From the NCBI GenBank assembly GCA_025450475.1, contig JANWHJ010000022.1, positions 1 to 6,484 on the forward strand: 6,484 bases of DNA. Direction: 5' to 3'. The notes beneath the pieces were generated by a model, which was not told the DNA's origin, searched no databases, and worked only from the letters and a program-made list of their open reading frames with translations. Source of the DNA: Nitrososphaera sp. (GTDB taxonomy: Archaea > Thermoproteota > Nitrososphaeria > Nitrososphaerales > Nitrososphaeraceae). This document shows, piece after piece, positions 5,148 through 6,484 of the stretch (the stretch's first letter is position 1; each line of letters starts with the position of its first letter). The position numbers were made by a program, and so were the translations under genes.

Positions 5148-6464
5148 TTGTCACATACTGAGTTCCTTGATAGGAAGGCTAGGAATAGCGAGAGTACAAG
5201 ACAAGTTTACCGGATTGCTCTTTCTGCATGGGCTACCGCGAATAACGCAACAAACGTCGATTATCTGGTGGCAACAATCAGGGAAAATAAGCTTGATGTT
5301 TACGATTCGCTTGACAAATTCGTGTCTTATCTGTCAAAGCAAGAGAAAGCTCCCAAGACAATTACGTCTTATGTTGCTGGTGTCAGGGCGTTCTTGTCGT
5401 TCAATGACATTACAGTTGCTGAGCAAAGATTCAGAGCTAAAGTTGCTATGCCAAAGCAGTATGAAATAAGTTCAGACAAGATCCCAACTAAAGAAGAGCT
5501 ACAAAAATTATTCCTTCATTCGTCATTGAAAGTACGAACATTGATCGGTTGTTTGTGTTCTAGCGGTCTTAGAATTGGCGAGCTTTTGAAGGTAAAGGTA
5601 GGTCAGATAAATTTTGAATCAAAGCCACCTAGAATAATGATTATGGCCAGAGAGACGAAGACTAGAAGGACAAGAACTGTATTCCTCACAGATGAAGCAA
5701 TTTCGTTGGTTAAAGAATACCTCGGAGATCGGATAGCTGAAAGAGATAGCTATGTTTTCGGCGGTGTTAAGCCCATGACTAGAGGCACTGCTTATGACAT
5801 TATCACACATGCATGCAAGAAAGCGGAATTAAGGTTCAAGCTTGATAGAGATAGCAAGCGGTACGCAATTCATCCTCATGTATTTAGAAAATTCTTCATG
5901 ACGCGACTACTCTCATCCGGAGTGGACAGAGGAGTAATTGAAGCATTAATGGGACATAAGTTTGGCTTGGATAGTGCATATCTCCGGCTAACAGAAGGGG
6001 AAATTGGCACTATGTATCTTAATGCAATGTCTAACCTTACAATAATGAATTCAGGAGAGATCGCTAGGGATGAGATAAAAAATGAAGTAGAGCTTGGAGT
6101 TTGGCACTACATGGTATGCAGCGGTTGGGGCGAGCCAACTACTTTAATCAAGAATTATGATCTTTTGCCAACAAGAGAAAAAGTTAGTGCTTTGAAATCG
6201 GTGATGCTGAACGTGGTTCATGAAGCAGGAGATCATTTGGAAATTTTAGACCCGACCAAGCTTACAGTTGAGCATATGGGCATAAGCCTCCCTAGGAACC
6301 AAGCGCTCGTTCCCTCTGGCCAGATGCTATTAGAAAACCCTAGAAAGTATGACAGTATATTGTTGAGCGCTGAGGATGAGCACAAGATCCTAACATATTC
6401 TAATAGAGGCTATGAGATTGCCGGTACAATAAATGGTAGAATCTTAATGCGAAAAACAATGTAA
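5148..6464 (+). CDS. Tyrosine recombinase/integrase with C-terminal extension
   Basis: The 438-residue protein has an N-terminal SAM-like core-binding region (about 10-100), a catalytic domain (about 112-295) and a C-terminal stretch (296-438) I do not recognise. The catalytic set is complete: Arg142 in SGLRIGEL, a likely hairpin lysine Lys171, His244 and Arg247 in HPHVFRKFF, His270 in MGHKFG, and probable nucleophile Tyr278 in SAYLRL. Tyr290 is a less likely alternative. The TTG start is supported by the TATA element 30 bases upstream, an in-frame TGA at 5133-5135 and no in-frame ATG before residue 101. The DNA is more A/T-rich than the genes to its left: one 60-base line (5461-5520) has 18 G+C, against 37 in a UbiD line (1381-1440). 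This suggests acquired DNA. The element it serves would lie to the right; no attachment repeat is visible here. Confidence 0.9.
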   Translation: MSHTEFLDRKARNSESTRQVYRIALSAWATANNATNVDYLVATIRENKLDVYDSLDKFVSYLSKQEKAPKTITSYVAGVRAFLSFNDITVAEQRFRAKVAMPKQYEISSDKIPTKEELQKLFLHSSLKVRTLIGCLCSSGLRIGELLKVKVGQINFESKPPRIMIMARETKTRRTRTVFLTDEAISLVKEYLGDRIAERDSYVFGGVKPMTRGTAYDIITHACKKAELRFKLDRDSKRYAIHPHVFRKFFMTRLLSSGVDRGVIEALMGHKFGLDSAYLRLTEGEIGTMYLNAMSNLTIMNSGEIARDEIKNEVELGVWHYMVCSGWGEPTTLIKNYDLLPTREKVSALKSVMLNVVHEAGDHLEILDPTKLTVEHMGISLPRNQALVPSGQMLLENPRKYDSILLSAEDEHKILTYSNRGYEIAGTINGRILMRKTM

Positions 6465-6484
6465 CCAATGTCCTTAGCGATAGA

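Noticed and set aside
5080..5469. 129-codon plus-strand frame starting at ATG 5080
   Set aside because: It overlaps the integrase N-terminal region in another frame and begins inside the rtcA promoter palindrome; the integrase frame carries the recognisable domain.
1..6484. CRISPR array, insertion sequence or defence operon
   Set aside because: No regularly spaced direct repeats, transposase, nuclease or Cas-like protein is visible on either strand.

Overview
The window reads as chromosomal DNA of an archaeon, most likely an ammonia-oxidising thaumarchaeon of the Nitrososphaera type. This rests on several things: a tRNA gene with a short intron bounded by a bulge-helix-bulge fold and no encoded CCA; TATA-like elements about 30 bases before start codons, giving almost leaderless genes; a CPxCG zinc-knuckle protein of a kind common in that group; an archaeal-type UbiD; and an RNA 3'-phosphate cyclase. 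The lineage is inferred from these features, because no marker gene such as rRNA or amoA is present.

Layout, left to right. (1) Positions 1-1865, plus strand: a tight cluster holding the end of a small zinc-knuckle protein, a 119-residue protein whose layout resembles eukaryotic proteasome assembly chaperones 3/4, and a complete UbiD-family decarboxylase. The UbiD may be the anhydromevalonate phosphate decarboxylase of the archaeal mevalonate (isoprenoid lipid) pathway. (2) Positions 1866-2806, plus strand: a new promoter, then two genes joined stop-to-start (TAGATG). The first is a charged helical protein of unknown role and the second is a possible YdcF/DUF218-like alpha/beta protein. (3) Positions 2841-2933: tRNA-Gly(TCC) with its own TATA element and a 19-base intron at position 37/38. 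(4) Positions 2940-3523: a membrane-anchored LEA14/WHy-like protein on the minus strand, divergent from the next gene, with back-to-back promoters between them. (5) Positions 3524-4018, plus strand: a four-helix CopD-domain membrane protein whose stop codon overlaps that of minus-strand rtcA (4015-5049). (6) Positions 5050-5147: a short divergent promoter region with two inverted repeats. (7) Positions 5148-6464: a complete tyrosine recombinase in clearly more A/T-rich DNA, with a roughly 140-residue C-terminal extension I do not recognise. It is probably the edge of an integrated element continuing to the right.

The genes do not form one pathway; this is a housekeeping stretch bordered by a mobile-element integrase. 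Three protein genes (LEA-like, rtcA, integrase) appear to start with TTG placed about 30-38 bases after a TATA-like box, so start prediction based on ATG or Shine-Dalgarno signals will fail here. No rRNA, CRISPR array, insertion sequence or gap over 300 bases is present. The strongest candidates for new biology are the integrase C-terminal domain, the PAC3/4-like protein and the unknown 1916/2246 gene pair.
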